64,000 nucleotides of DNA from Chloroflexi bacterium GWB2_49_20. Its GTDB lineage: Bacteria > Chloroflexota > Anaerolineae > Anaerolineales > Villigracilaceae. The notes beneath the pieces were generated by a model that saw nothing but the letters and a program-made list of their open reading frames with translations, was not told where the DNA came from and made no database searches. Position 1 is the stretch's first letter. Each line of letters starts with the position of its first letter. The stretch covers positions 62,001-126,000 of the forward strand of contig MGMF01000017.1 of the NCBI GenBank assembly GCA_001796335.1, written 5' to 3'. Of the stretch, positions 36,242 to 45,002 are shown one piece after another. The position numbers and the translations under genes were made by a program.

Positions 36242-37786
36242 ATGCGAAAATTATCCCATCTGACCCGCACATCCCTATTGCTTGGATTTTTATTTGCGCT
36301 GGATAAGGTGATTGCCTTTGGGCGATCCATTTTGATTGCACGCCAGTACAAACTGACATTTGAACTGGATGCTTTCAATGTGGCTAATAATTTGCCAGAT
36401 CTTCTTTTTGCGCTGATCTCGGGCGGTGCGTTGGCCATGGCATTCATCCCGGTATTGTCTGAGTATCTCTCCACGCGCGGTCAGAGTGCTACCTGGGATC
36501 TTTTCTCAAGAGTTGCCAACCTGGCATTCCTGGTCACTGCTGGCCTGGCTGTGGTGGTGGCGATTTTTGCTGACCCGATCGTTCGCTCACAAATTGGGAT
36601 TGCTCCGGGTTTTAATCAGGAGCAGCAACATTTGATCGTAGAATTAATGCGTTTGAATTTGATTGCGACCTGCATCTTCTCGATCAGCGGGTTGGTCATG
36701 GCTGGTTTGCAGGCCAACCAACATTTTCTGTTTCCCGCTTTGGCTCCCATTCTATACAACCTGGGGCAGATCTTCCGTGCCCTGGTGCTGTCTCCATCCA
36801 AGCCATATCAGATTGGCTTTATAAAACTGCCTTCTTTTGGGTTGGGCGTTCATGGGTTGGTGTATGGAGTGATCATTGGAGCGATCCTGCACCTTTCCAT
36901 TCAGATACCGGGGTTGGTCAAATATAAATTCCACTGGAATCCGGCTGTCGATGTACGCAATACTGGGGTCATTGAAGTTTTTAAGGTGGTTGGGCCACGC
37001 TTATTGACCATGTTCTTCATACAACTGATGTTCATTGCACGGGATAATTTTGCCTCACGGTTGGGTCAAATAGGAGCGGCTTCATCGCTGACTTATGGCT
37101 GGATGATCATGCAGGTCCCCGAGACCCTGATCGGTACTGCCATAGCAACCGCAATCCTGCCAACGCTGGCTGAACATGCAGCCCGAAAGGAATGGATTGC
37201 CTTCCGGGAGATCATTGAAAAAGCGATGCGTGTTCTGATTGCGATCACCCTGCCAATTGCAGCGGTGATGGCAGCTGGTATAAAACCGTTGCTTGCAGTT
37301 GCATTCAAATTTGGTGACACTGGAACCAATATGTTGACCTGGACCTTGAGAGCTTACCTGCTGGTATTGACCGGTTATGCCATCCAGGAAGTCTTGGCGC
37401 GTGCATTTTATGCCAGGAAAGAAGCCATGGTTCCTCTATATGGCGTCCTGATACGGATCGTTTCATATTTATCCATCGGGTTGCTGGCTGTAAATTTATT
37501 CCCCGCAGTTGGAGCCCCGGTCATTGCCTTGGCTGAAATGGCCATCACTCTCGAAGCGATCATCCTTTTTGTGTGGCTTAACCGGAAGATGGAAAGAAAA
37601 GTCATTGCCTGGTCAGCCCTCTGGCGCGGGTTGCTTGCGGCAATTTTGAGCGGCGCGGTAACCTATGCCGTGGCGGTTTACCTTCCAGGTCCGGGATATA
37701 TCACTGCACTGGTGGGGATGATTATTGGTGGGGTAGTGGCATTACCGATCATATATTCCGAATTACGCTTGTTGTTCCAACTTTGA
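36242..37786 (+). CDS. murJ: Lipid II flippase MurJ/MviN family
   Basis: 514 residues, about 14 hydrophobic segments. MurJ/MviN landmarks: LLGFLFALDKVIAFGRSILIA near the N terminus with a conserved Arg, FELDAFNVANNLPDLLFALISGGAL, AFIPVLSEYL and, later, TLRAYLLVLTGYAIQEVLARAFYA. MurJ moves undecaprenyl-linked peptidoglycan precursor across the inner membrane. Here it could also flip the lipid-linked glycan unit made by the 2216-9678 operon, which lacks its own flippase. It starts 19 bp after hutH. Confidence 0.88.
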   Translation: MRKLSHLTRTSLLLGFLFALDKVIAFGRSILIARQYKLTFELDAFNVANNLPDLLFALISGGALAMAFIPVLSEYLSTRGQSATWDLFSRVANLAFLVTAGLAVVVAIFADPIVRSQIGIAPGFNQEQQHLIVELMRLNLIATCIFSISGLVMAGLQANQHFLFPALAPILYNLGQIFRALVLSPSKPYQIGFIKLPSFGLGVHGLVYGVIIGAILHLSIQIPGLVKYKFHWNPAVDVRNTGVIEVFKVVGPRLLTMFFIQLMFIARDNFASRLGQIGAASSLTYGWMIMQVPETLIGTAIATAILPTLAEHAARKEWIAFREIIEKAMRVLIAITLPIAAVMAAGIKPLLAVAFKFGDTGTNMLTWTLRAYLLVLTGYAIQEVLARAFYARKEAMVPLYGVLIRIVSYLSIGLLAVNLFPAVGAPVIALAEMAITLEAIILFVWLNRKMERKVIAWSALWRGLLAAILSGAVTYAVAVYLPGPGYITALVGMIIGGVVALPIIYSELRLLFQL

Positions 37787-37885
37787 AGAAGTAAATTGAC
37801 TAATAGCTGGTATGGTTAATCGATCCATTTTGCCATCCTTAACCTGACGGTTTCTTACGATATTACCTGGAGTATAATTACGAGC

Positions 37886-38935
37886 ATGTCCGAGATAAAT
37901 GATACCCAACCATCTGTAGTGGTTTCTCCTGCAAAAAAACGCTCATCCCTTTGGATCACGATCCTGGTCTTTTTATTCATATTGGCTGTTGGAATATTAC
38001 TTGGTTACACTTCTGGACTGGGGGACCGGCGCAAGGCAGCCTCGGTAATATTGAACCAACAAATTGATGAACAATTTCAAACGGGTGTAAAAGCTCTGGA
38101 AAGTGGTTTGTACCAGGTGGCATTAAAAAATTTTCAATTTGTTATCCAACAAAACCCAAATTACCCTGGTGTACAAGATAAACTTGTGGAAGTTCTTCTA
38201 AAGCTTAGCCTTTTTCCAACAACATCTGTGGAAGTAACCCCCATGTTCACGGCAACACCAGATCTACGGGAAGCAGAAGCCATATTCACCCAGGCGCGCA
38301 CATCCATTGCCGGACTTGATTGGGAGGGGGCGCTGGAAAACCTGGACGCATTACGCAAAGCTGATCCTACCTATAAAACTGTGGAAGTGGATGGGATGTA
38401 TTATATTGCCCTGATCCAACGTGGAGAGGGCAAGATTGTCAATCAGGATTGTAAAGCCATCAGCCTGGAAGGTGGAATTTATGATCTTACGCTGGCAGAG
38501 CGGTTTGGACCCTTGGACGATTATGCCCAGGGCCTGCGAAACTGGGCACGTATCTATATCACTGGGGCAAGCTTCTGGGATATAGACTGGAACCAGGTTC
38601 TGTATTATTTTGACTTGCTATATATTAACATGCCCTACATGCAGGATTCATCCTGTATGACATCCATGCAGCGTTATCGGATTGCCTCCATCATGTATGC
38701 AGACTCCCTGGCTGCCAGTGGGGATGTTTGTGGCGCCAGAGAATATTATGACGCTGGTTTATTGATCTCAAACCAGGATAATAGCCTGGTGGTACCGACA
38801 GCCACATATGTCTGGGAGCAATGCGAGAATCAGAACCAGCCCGAGTCCACCGCTATTCCCCAGATAAGTACAGGAATACCTACACCAGATTTAACCACAT
38901 TCCCCATGCCATCAGATATTCCCGCCAACCCGTAA
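37886..38935 (+). CDS. Membrane-anchored TPR-like protein
   Basis: 349 residues. A cytoplasmic N terminus of ~25 residues precedes one membrane span (LWITILVFLFILAVGILLGY). The extracellular part has two tetratricopeptide-like helix pairs, FQTGVKALESGLYQVALKNFQFVIQQNPNY and the region around IAGLDWEGALENLDALRKADPTY, then a helical region with several Cys. The tail is Pro/Thr/Ser-rich (STGIPTPDLTTFPMPSDIP), like other secreted Chloroflexota proteins. It is probably a scaffold for envelope proteins; function unknown. The stop overlaps the convergent rimO gene by 24 bp. Confidence 0.7.
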   Translation: MSEINDTQPSVVVSPAKKRSSLWITILVFLFILAVGILLGYTSGLGDRRKAASVILNQQIDEQFQTGVKALESGLYQVALKNFQFVIQQNPNYPGVQDKLVEVLLKLSLFPTTSVEVTPMFTATPDLREAEAIFTQARTSIAGLDWEGALENLDALRKADPTYKTVEVDGMYYIALIQRGEGKIVNQDCKAISLEGGIYDLTLAERFGPLDDYAQGLRNWARIYITGASFWDIDWNQVLYYFDLLYINMPYMQDSSCMTSMQRYRIASIMYADSLAASGDVCGAREYYDAGLLISNQDNSLVVPTATYVWEQCENQNQPESTAIPQISTGIPTPDLTTFPMPSDIPANP

Positions 38936-40255
38936 GGTTCCTGTTAAGTCATAGGCCATGGCGCCCGTTATCTGGACCGGGACGATCTTGCCTGGTTTGG
39001 CTTTGCCTTCTACGATCACTAGGCCGTCAATTTCCGGCGCGTCCCGATACGAACGGCCAATGGAAAGTCCGTTGTCGTAACCTTCCATAAGAACATCCAG
39101 CGTCTTACCAACAAATCCCTGGTTGATCTGAAGCGAGATATTTTGCTGTGTTTCCATCAATCTTTGGTAGCGCTCTTCCTTAACTTCCTCGGGAATGGGA
39201 TCACCAAATGATTCGCTGAATGTGCCGGGTTCAAAAGAATATTTAAATGTCCCAACACGGTCAAACCGAATTTCTGCAACAAAATCGAGCAAACTTTGGA
39301 ATTCTGCTTCGGTTTCACCCGGATAGCCAACAATAAATGTGGTCCGGATTGCCAGGTTGGGTAGTGCTGCGCGCATTTTGGCCAGGGTCTTATGAACCCA
39401 ATCGATATTTGCCGGACGGTGCATGCGTTTGAGTGTATCCGGGTGGGCGTGCTGTAAAGGCATGTCCAAATAGGGTAGGATTTGTGCATTGGAAGCCATA
39501 CAATCGATCAGGCGGTCGGTTACATATCCTGGATAAGCATACATGATTCGTAACCATTCCATGTCCGGAACTTCACCGGTTAATTTCTCAAGCAAAATAG
39601 CCAGACCGTCTTTCATGCCCAGATCGTGCCCATAATCGGTTGTATCCTGAGCGATCAGGTTTATCTCACACACACCGGTAGCTTTTAATTGTATAGCGTC
39701 TTTGATAATAACACCCATGGCACGACTGACAGTCGTACCCTTGATCAGGGGAATGGCACAGAAAGCGCACGGTCGCCGGCAACCATCTGCAATTTTTAAG
39801 TAGGCGCTGGCTCCAGCCACGCTGACCCTAATGGTAGCGCCTTCATCCTTTCCAACCGTAGGGGAATCGGGCAAATGATACAGTGGTTCTGGGTGGGGTC
39901 CCTGGCGGATTTGTCTGACCAGTTGCACAATATCCATCCAACGCCGTGTCCCCAGAATTCCATCTATGCCTGGAACCTGCAATGCAACTTCCCTGCCATA
40001 GCGCTGGGTTAAGCATCCTGCAGCGATCAATACTTGATCGGGTAATTTTTGTTCTGCAAGCTCACGTAATACGGAATAGGATTCCTCGCGTGCTGAACCG
40101 ATAAAACCGCAGGTATTTACGATCAACACACTGGCATCTTTTGGATCATCCATGGGCTGAAAACCATCCTGGACCAATAATTGGGCCATGGAATCTGAAT
40201 CGACGGTGTTCTTGGCACAACCCAGGGATATCAGGTGAAAAGTTTTTTGTTTCAT
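38912..40255 (-). CDS. rimO: Ribosomal protein S12 methylthiotransferase RimO
   Basis: 447 residues in the methylthiotransferase layout. The N-terminal UPF0004 domain supplies three cysteines (SLGCAKNTVDSD, IVNTCGFIGSA, IAAGCLTQRYG) for one 4Fe-4S cluster. The radical-SAM CxxxCxxC is GCRRPCAFCAIPLIKG. The C-terminal TRAM domain includes LDVLMEGYDN. LPYLDMPLQHAHPDTLKRMHR and FIVGYPGETEAEF are RimO-like. The enzyme adds a methylthio group to the conserved Asp of ribosomal protein S12. MiaB is the alternative; IPLIKGTTVSR and YAYPGYVTDRLID favour RimO. Confidence 0.93.
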   Translation of the reverse strand: MKQKTFHLISLGCAKNTVDSDSMAQLLVQDGFQPMDDPKDASVLIVNTCGFIGSAREESYSVLRELAEQKLPDQVLIAAGCLTQRYGREVALQVPGIDGILGTRRWMDIVQLVRQIRQGPHPEPLYHLPDSPTVGKDEGATIRVSVAGASAYLKIADGCRRPCAFCAIPLIKGTTVSRAMGVIIKDAIQLKATGVCEINLIAQDTTDYGHDLGMKDGLAILLEKLTGEVPDMEWLRIMYAYPGYVTDRLIDCMASNAQILPYLDMPLQHAHPDTLKRMHRPANIDWVHKTLAKMRAALPNLAIRTTFIVGYPGETEAEFQSLLDFVAEIRFDRVGTFKYSFEPGTFSESFGDPIPEEVKEERYQRLMETQQNISLQINQGFVGKTLDVLMEGYDNGLSIGRSYRDAPEIDGLVIVEGKAKPGKIVPVQITGAMAYDLTGTLRVGGNI

Positions 40256-40371
40256 AATAATTTATGATTCCTATCAATATCGCTTGAGATACTTCTCGAT
40301 AATTCGGATGACATCTATTTTTTAGAGTTTAAATTTCTACCGGCATAAATCAACAAATTCATTGGTAATGA

Positions 40372-41796
40372 CTAAGGATTAACCAAAGGTGTTGGAGAGA
40401 AAATGAGCGTGCGTGTTGGCACAGGTGTTTTGGTTATGTGCGGTGTTAAACTTGGTTTAGGTGTGATGGTCGGTGTGGGGGTAATGGTTGCAGTAGGCTC
40501 AAGGATGGAATTTTGAGTATATATCCTGTCGACTACCTCTCCAAAAATGCCCATCACTCCCTGGTCTGCCTGGTTATAGATGATTTGTAGGGCTGAACCA
40601 TTTCCGGTGAGAACTTCCACCTGGTTGTTTCCGCTGAACGGGTAAGCACTGCCTGGTTCCACTCTGCCTTCAAGTAAGATTTCCCCGTCCACAATAATGC
40701 GCAGCCATGTCCTTTGAAGTACAACTACATAAACCTGTACCTGACCTTGTTGACCTGTTGGGATTCCGGAGATTTGGGTGAAATTCGCTGCAGGTGTATT
40801 GGTGAGTAACAGGGCAGGTTGTGTCAAATCGAGTCCCTCAATTGTGGCAGATTGAAGCGGTGTCAGGATGATATCGGATATGGAAGCGGCAGTTGCCAAA
40901 GAAGCAGGTGGTTTATACAGATCGATAACTCTTCCGGTTCCCCATACTGCAAAGACAATCAACAAAATGATCAATCCGCCGCCGAATAACATATCAATGG
41001 AAATAAATCGTTTGAATGCAGATAATTGCTTCGAACCTTTGAATGATGAACCAGGGATACCATGATTGGGTTGTTGTCGCTCCAGCAGTTGCGCTTGCAA
41101 ACCATCCGCGAAGCGCAGCAAGATTTCTTCCAGATCGATCTCCAGGAAACGGGCATAATTGATTAGCATACCACGGGCCTGAACAGAGGAAGGTAAATTT
41201 TCAAAATCTCCTGCTTCGATGGATTCGAGGTAACGTCTGAGTACATGCGAGTGCTTTTCGACCTCGTTGAGTGAAAGACCTAATGCCTCACGCTGAAGTC
41301 TAAGTTGTTCACCTATGGAGAAAAAAAAATATTTTGACTTGCTTGGAGCAAGAGATTCCGGAGACTGTATCGGTACTGATTCGGTTTCGAATTGAAGGCC
41401 ATTTTCTTCTTCAATTGGATGATTATCTGAAGGTTCGGGTGGAGTGTTAATCGTAGCAAGGAGGACAGTTGCAGGGGATGACGGCGGGATCAAATCGATA
41501 CCATCCAATTTGTCGCTGTCCACATTCGAATTGGGTTTGTCAGTTGTTTGCTGGATGAAAAATCGTGAATGAGGCTCCAAGCTGGAGATCAGGTCATTGG
41601 CATCCAGCTCAAGAAATTCAGCATAGACGCGCAAAAATCCTCGCGCTTGCACAGGAGATGGGAGAGATGCAAAATCATCCGCTTCCATTGCCTGAATGTA
41701 ATGTGCCCGTATGCGCGTTCGCTTGACTACCTGTGCAATATTGAGATTTTTGGATTCGCGCCTGTTCTTTAGTATGATTCCAGGAGTTTCAGACAT
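40372..41796 (-). CDS. RodZ-like membrane protein with two HTH_25 domains
   Basis: 474 residues. Domain 1 (residues ~5-75) and domain 2 (~160-235) are duplicate RodZ-type helix-turn-helix units: SLPSPVQARGFLRVYAEFLE and NLPSSVQARGMLINYARFLE. A Pro/Glu-rich linker joins them. One membrane span follows (GGGLIILLIVFAVWGTGRVI). The outer part contains a DUF4115-like beta domain (QVYVVVLQRTWLRIIVDGE, LEGRVEPGSAYPF) and a Thr/Pro-rich tail. RodZ links MreB filaments to the elongasome. A duplicated cytoplasmic HTH is unusual for RodZ. The gene lies 117 bp upstream of rimO. Confidence 0.85.
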   Translation of the reverse strand: MSETPGIILKNRRESKNLNIAQVVKRTRIRAHYIQAMEADDFASLPSPVQARGFLRVYAEFLELDANDLISSLEPHSRFFIQQTTDKPNSNVDSDKLDGIDLIPPSSPATVLLATINTPPEPSDNHPIEEENGLQFETESVPIQSPESLAPSKSKYFFFSIGEQLRLQREALGLSLNEVEKHSHVLRRYLESIEAGDFENLPSSVQARGMLINYARFLEIDLEEILLRFADGLQAQLLERQQPNHGIPGSSFKGSKQLSAFKRFISIDMLFGGGLIILLIVFAVWGTGRVIDLYKPPASLATAASISDIILTPLQSATIEGLDLTQPALLLTNTPAANFTQISGIPTGQQGQVQVYVVVLQRTWLRIIVDGEILLEGRVEPGSAYPFSGNNQVEVLTGNGSALQIIYNQADQGVMGIFGEVVDRIYTQNSILEPTATITPTPTITPKPSLTPHITKTPVPTRTLIFSPTPLVNP

Positions 41797-41809
41797 GAGA
41801 CAGAAAAGG

Positions 41810-41850
41810 AAATATCACCGGCACCCCTTTTGGTGGAACCGGTGATATTT
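41810..41850 (-). terminator. Terminator after rplI
   Basis: AAATATCACCGG / CCGGTGATATTT, 12-bp stem with a partly self-pairing loop, between the rplI stop and the RodZ-like gene. The stem's AAATAT/ATATTT ends serve as A and T tracts, so it may work in both directions. Confidence 0.75.
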
Positions 41851-41875
41851 CAATATTCCAATCCTTTGTGGGGAA

Positions 41876-42397
41876 TTATTCTTCGCTTGGAGTTTCAGCG
41901 ATGGGTGTGGCAACCTCATCGACTTTGACAGTTTCAGCTCTCGGTCCAGCTTCACCTTCACGGTAGACAAAAACCTTTAATTCTGGAATAAGATCCATTG
42001 TCAGCCGAATCTGGATTGTATGTTCACCAAGCATACGTAAAGGTTGCATATCAATCTGGTGACGTTTAACTGCAATACCAGATTTACTCTGGATTGCATC
42101 AACGACATCCTGGCTGGTAATGGAACCATATAGTTTTCCAGTCTCACCTGCACGAGCGGGAAAAGCCAGTGAGAGTTTCAATAGTTGTTCGGCTACAGCA
42201 CCCATTTCCTTATTAATGACTGCCCGTTGTTCAGATGCCTTGGAACGAATGAACTCCACTTGTTTTAAAGCCCCCGGAGTAGCCAATACTGCCAAGCCTT
42301 GCGGTAGCAGGTAGTTGCGTCCGTATCCGTCAGCAACCCGTTTTAAATCTCCAGCACGTCCTAGTTTGTAAACATCTTTTATTAACAATACTTTCAT
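41876..42397 (-). CDS. rplI: 50S ribosomal protein L9
   Basis: 173 residues from the ATG at 42397 with GAAAGGG upstream; the frame extends further but L9 always starts MKVxLxxDV as here (MKVLLIKDVYKLGRAGDLKR). The N-terminal rRNA-binding domain includes VADGYGRNYLLPQGLA, followed by the long connecting helix and the C-terminal domain (GKLYGSITSQDVVDAI, KRHQIDM). The ~25-residue acidic tail (VKVDEVATPIAETPSEE) extends past the usual ~148-residue length. rpsF, ssb and rpsR, frequent neighbours, are absent. Confidence 0.95.
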   Translation of the reverse strand: MKVLLIKDVYKLGRAGDLKRVADGYGRNYLLPQGLAVLATPGALKQVEFIRSKASEQRAVINKEMGAVAEQLLKLSLAFPARAGETGKLYGSITSQDVVDAIQSKSGIAVKRHQIDMQPLRMLGEHTIQIRLTMDLIPELKVFVYREGEAGPRAETVKVDEVATPIAETPSEE

Positions 42398-42494
42398 GGT
42401 CAAGCCCTTTCGAGATGAGATAGTTGAAGCGAAGGGTACTACGCTTCGGGGTGTGATTTTACCAGAGGGTTGATATAAAGGGAAGGTTTGCGTG

Positions 42495-42956
42495 TTAGTC
42501 GTAAGGATTAATATGCTTCCATATTTTTTCAAACAGAAATGGCGCTTCCACATAAACTCCATGACCTGTAACTAGAATGGTTCCATCTTCTAGGCTTATT
42601 GATGAATTGGCATGCACTGCCCGGCCTTCAGTCTTTTCAATATTAGCATTCACCCGTATGGGTTGATTCAAAGGTAGAGGCTTAAGGTAGTTCACCTGTA
42701 AATTAACAGCTGCCACCTGATAACCGGCTGACCAAACAGCACTTCCCATAGCCTCATCAAGTAAGGCTGCGGATGCGCCTCCATGTGCGAAACCTGGTGG
42801 GCCTTGCTGGGATAAATCCAAAGTTACTTGTGTGGATATGGATTGATCTTCCATTAAATTCCATCTCACTTCGAGGCTTTTTGGATTATCCCTGCCACAA
42901 ACAAAACACCAACCATGTTCAGGAAGAGCTCGGATGATTTTTTTGGGGTCTGCCAT
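42495..42956 (-). CDS. PaaI-like hotdog thioesterase
   Basis: 153 residues from the ATG at 42956, with GGAGG eight bases upstream. The N terminus has WCFVCGRDNPKSL, the CxxCGxxNPxGL pattern common in PaaI-like hotdog proteins. The catalytic loop is FAHGGASAALLDEAMGSAVW, with the Asp/Glu of the 4HBT active site, and AAVNLQVNYLKPLPLNQPIRV is the central strand pair. It probably hydrolyses an acyl-CoA; the acyl chain cannot be told. It is upstream of rplI with a 97-bp gap and divergent from the response-regulator gene. Confidence 0.85.
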   Translation of the reverse strand: MADPKKIIRALPEHGWCFVCGRDNPKSLEVRWNLMEDQSISTQVTLDLSQQGPPGFAHGGASAALLDEAMGSAVWSAGYQVAAVNLQVNYLKPLPLNQPIRVNANIEKTEGRAVHANSSISLEDGTILVTGHGVYVEAPFLFEKIWKHINPYD

Positions 42957-43017
42957 GACCGCCTCCAACTATGATGAGTGATTATAGTCTGAAATTAGTC
43001 CCTTTGGGTCTCTTTTA

Positions 43018-43050
43018 TTTCTTTAACATTGGAGTATAATGTTAAAGAAA
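43018..43050. promoter_or_regulatory. Perfect 13-bp-arm palindrome over the response-regulator promoter
   Basis: TTTCTTTAACATT (43018-43030), GGAGTAT spacer, AATGTTAAAGAAA (43038-43050). A TATAAT -10 box (43035-43040) overlaps spacer and right arm, so a bound protein would block polymerase. The palindrome starts 20 bp before the predicted TTG start. Autoregulation by the winged-helix protein encoded next is a reasonable guess. Confidence 0.7.
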
Positions 43051-43070
43051 CCTAAAAGGATTGCGATTAT

Positions 43071-43742
43071 TTGAAAATAAAAATGGGATCAGCAACGCTA
43101 TTAATCATCGAAGGAAATCGATCAGATTACCCCGCCTTCACACCTGCCCTTCGCAGGAAGGGTTTTGATGTTGAACTGGCTTCCAGTGGAAAAGATGCGC
43201 TTGACTGTTTGGAAGCTGGTATCTTACCCGATGCCATTATTGTTTCCGCTGCATCAATTCGTACAACAGGAAAAAGGATATGCCAATCTTTACGGGCAGT
43301 AACGGAGAATATACCCGTTATTCTGATCCTCGATAATGGGGTTGTGGTCGAAAATGGGTATGCGGATGTAATTCTCAACCTGCCGTTCACGGTACAGAAA
43401 TTAGTGAATCGCCTGAAGCATGTATTGCCAATGGAAAGTGATAAAACGCTTCGAATTGGTCCCATTCGTCTGGATGCTGAACAACGTATCGTGCGCTGCT
43501 TGGGAAAACGAACACGACTGACACCCCGCTTGATCACCCTGTTATCCATCCTGATTCATCAGCATGGCGAAGTGCTTGAACGTAAATCATTATTTTCCCG
43601 GGTATGGGAAACCGACTATACGGGAGATACTCGTACCCTGGATGTGCATATTTCCTGGCTGCGCAGGGCTATTGAGGTTGAGCCTGAACACCCACAATTT
43701 CTAAAAACAATTCGTGGGGTGGGCTATCAATTGGATCTTTAA
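43071..43742 (+). CDS. Atypical OmpR-family response regulator (degenerate receiver)
   Basis: 223 residues from a TTG at 43071, 11 bases after AAAAGGA; an ATG at 43083 is in frame but badly spaced from that site. The receiver-like half (residues ~8-115) keeps the fold (LLIIEGNRSDYPAFTPALRR, PVILILDNG, NLPFTVQKLVNRL). Where the phosphoacceptor Asp should be, the strand reads PDAIIVSAASIRTTG, and the acidic pair near the N terminus is E-G-N rather than DDD/EDD. The C-terminal winged helix is normal (LTPRLITLLSILIHQHGEVL, TRTLDVHISWLRR, TIRGVGYQL). No histidine kinase is adjacent. It probably works without phosphorylation. Confidence 0.85.
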   Translation: MKIKMGSATLLIIEGNRSDYPAFTPALRRKGFDVELASSGKDALDCLEAGILPDAIIVSAASIRTTGKRICQSLRAVTENIPVILILDNGVVVENGYADVILNLPFTVQKLVNRLKHVLPMESDKTLRIGPIRLDAEQRIVRCLGKRTRLTPRLITLLSILIHQHGEVLERKSLFSRVWETDYTGDTRTLDVHISWLRRAIEVEPEHPQFLKTIRGVGYQLDL

Positions 43743-43754
43743 TTAGTGGGAAAT

Positions 43755-44993
43755 TTATTGAATTCCGGTTTTTATCACCGATTCTGTTAATTCTCCGTTT
43801 ACTGTAACAGCCTGGATCTTAATCCTATCCCCAAGGGTAGGATAATTGAGGAATAAAGGAATTTCTCCATTTCGAATTGGGCGAATTTGTTGGGCTGCAC
43901 TCTTGAATATTTTTCCATCCCAATCAGGATCCATTTCCCAATAATCTAGATCCGGAGGATCGATCAGGGATATTTTTGAATCCTTAATCTGTGCTTTGAT
44001 TTTAATCTGTGCTAGGGGAATATTAAAAGCCTTCTCATGCCAGATGCTGAAGGGTTTTGACGGTAATCCAGCCAGACGGATGCGGGTGGTATTAAATGCC
44101 CGCCAGGTTGCATCTGCCGCGAGAAAGCGCCGACCCAAACGGGATGCAACCAGGGGAGTCGTCCCTGAACCACAAAAGAAATCTGCAACCAGGTCACCGG
44201 GTTTGGATGAAGCTCGAATGATTCGTTCAAGCAATGCTTCTGGTTTCTGGGTGGGGTATCCGGTACGTTCATTGTGCAACCGGGCTACCACAGGAAAATA
44301 CCACCAATCTTCAGGGACTTTTCCGCGTTCAAGATTCGGGATTTTTCCAAACCCAGCTTTTGATGAAGAAGCGAATGTTTTGACTGTGTTGGGATTATAT
44401 GGTTCGCGGATCGCATCACAGTTGAAGGTGTAATCCTTAGTTTTGGAATACACAAAAATTGTATCGTGTTTTCGGTTGAACGCATTACGGATTGGCGAAG
44501 GTCCATGATACAGCCATACAATCTGATTGATAAGACGATCGCGTCCAAATATCTCATCCAATAAAAGACGGGCATAAGCGTCTGCATGCCAATCTAGATG
44601 CAGGTAAAAGCTTCCGGTCGGTGATAATAACTGGTACATTAAAACCAGGCGCGGATATAGAAAACTCAGATATGCATCAATATCTTTCCAGTGGTCAGTA
44701 TAACCATCGCTCAATTTCCATTCGGTTGGGCGACGGGAATCCTCCCCTCTTCCAATTCGTGCGGAGAAATTTTTATTGGTAAAAAAGGGGGGATCTGCGT
44801 ATATCAGGTCTATGCGGCCGGCATATTTTGGCAAAAGTGCCGCCATGATTTTTAGGTTATCACCTAAATACAGGTGGTTTTCAGGAGACTTGGAAGGATA
44901 GTCCTCTCCATCTGGGTAAATGTACGATTTTAGCGTAAACTCAGCCGGGGGTAGGGGGTTCAGAGCTTTATCTGGCCAGTTTAGTGAAGGCAT
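43755..44993 (-). CDS. Orphan beta-class DNA methyltransferase (type III Mod-like)
   Basis: 412 residues. Motif IV, DLIYADPPFFTNKNFSA, comes before motif I, VADFFCGSGTTPLVASRLG, which defines the beta class; DPPF points to N6-adenine (or N4-cytosine) methylation. GYPTQKPEALLERIIRASS is motif X-like. The ~130 C-terminal residues after the catalytic domain are beta-rich and could read the target sequence. No restriction, res or specificity subunit is encoded beside it, so it is probably a solitary methylase. It begins 9 bp after the L,D-transpeptidase stop. Confidence 0.85.
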   Translation of the reverse strand: MPSLNWPDKALNPLPPAEFTLKSYIYPDGEDYPSKSPENHLYLGDNLKIMAALLPKYAGRIDLIYADPPFFTNKNFSARIGRGEDSRRPTEWKLSDGYTDHWKDIDAYLSFLYPRLVLMYQLLSPTGSFYLHLDWHADAYARLLLDEIFGRDRLINQIVWLYHGPSPIRNAFNRKHDTIFVYSKTKDYTFNCDAIREPYNPNTVKTFASSSKAGFGKIPNLERGKVPEDWWYFPVVARLHNERTGYPTQKPEALLERIIRASSKPGDLVADFFCGSGTTPLVASRLGRRFLAADATWRAFNTTRIRLAGLPSKPFSIWHEKAFNIPLAQIKIKAQIKDSKISLIDPPDLDYWEMDPDWDGKIFKSAAQQIRPIRNGEIPLFLNYPTLGDRIKIQAVTVNGELTESVIKTGIQ

Positions 44994-45002
44994 AATATTA
45001 TT

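Noticed and set aside
43755-44993. Complete type III restriction-modification system
   Set aside because: Only the methylase is present; both neighbours are unrelated (response regulator and L,D-transpeptidase).
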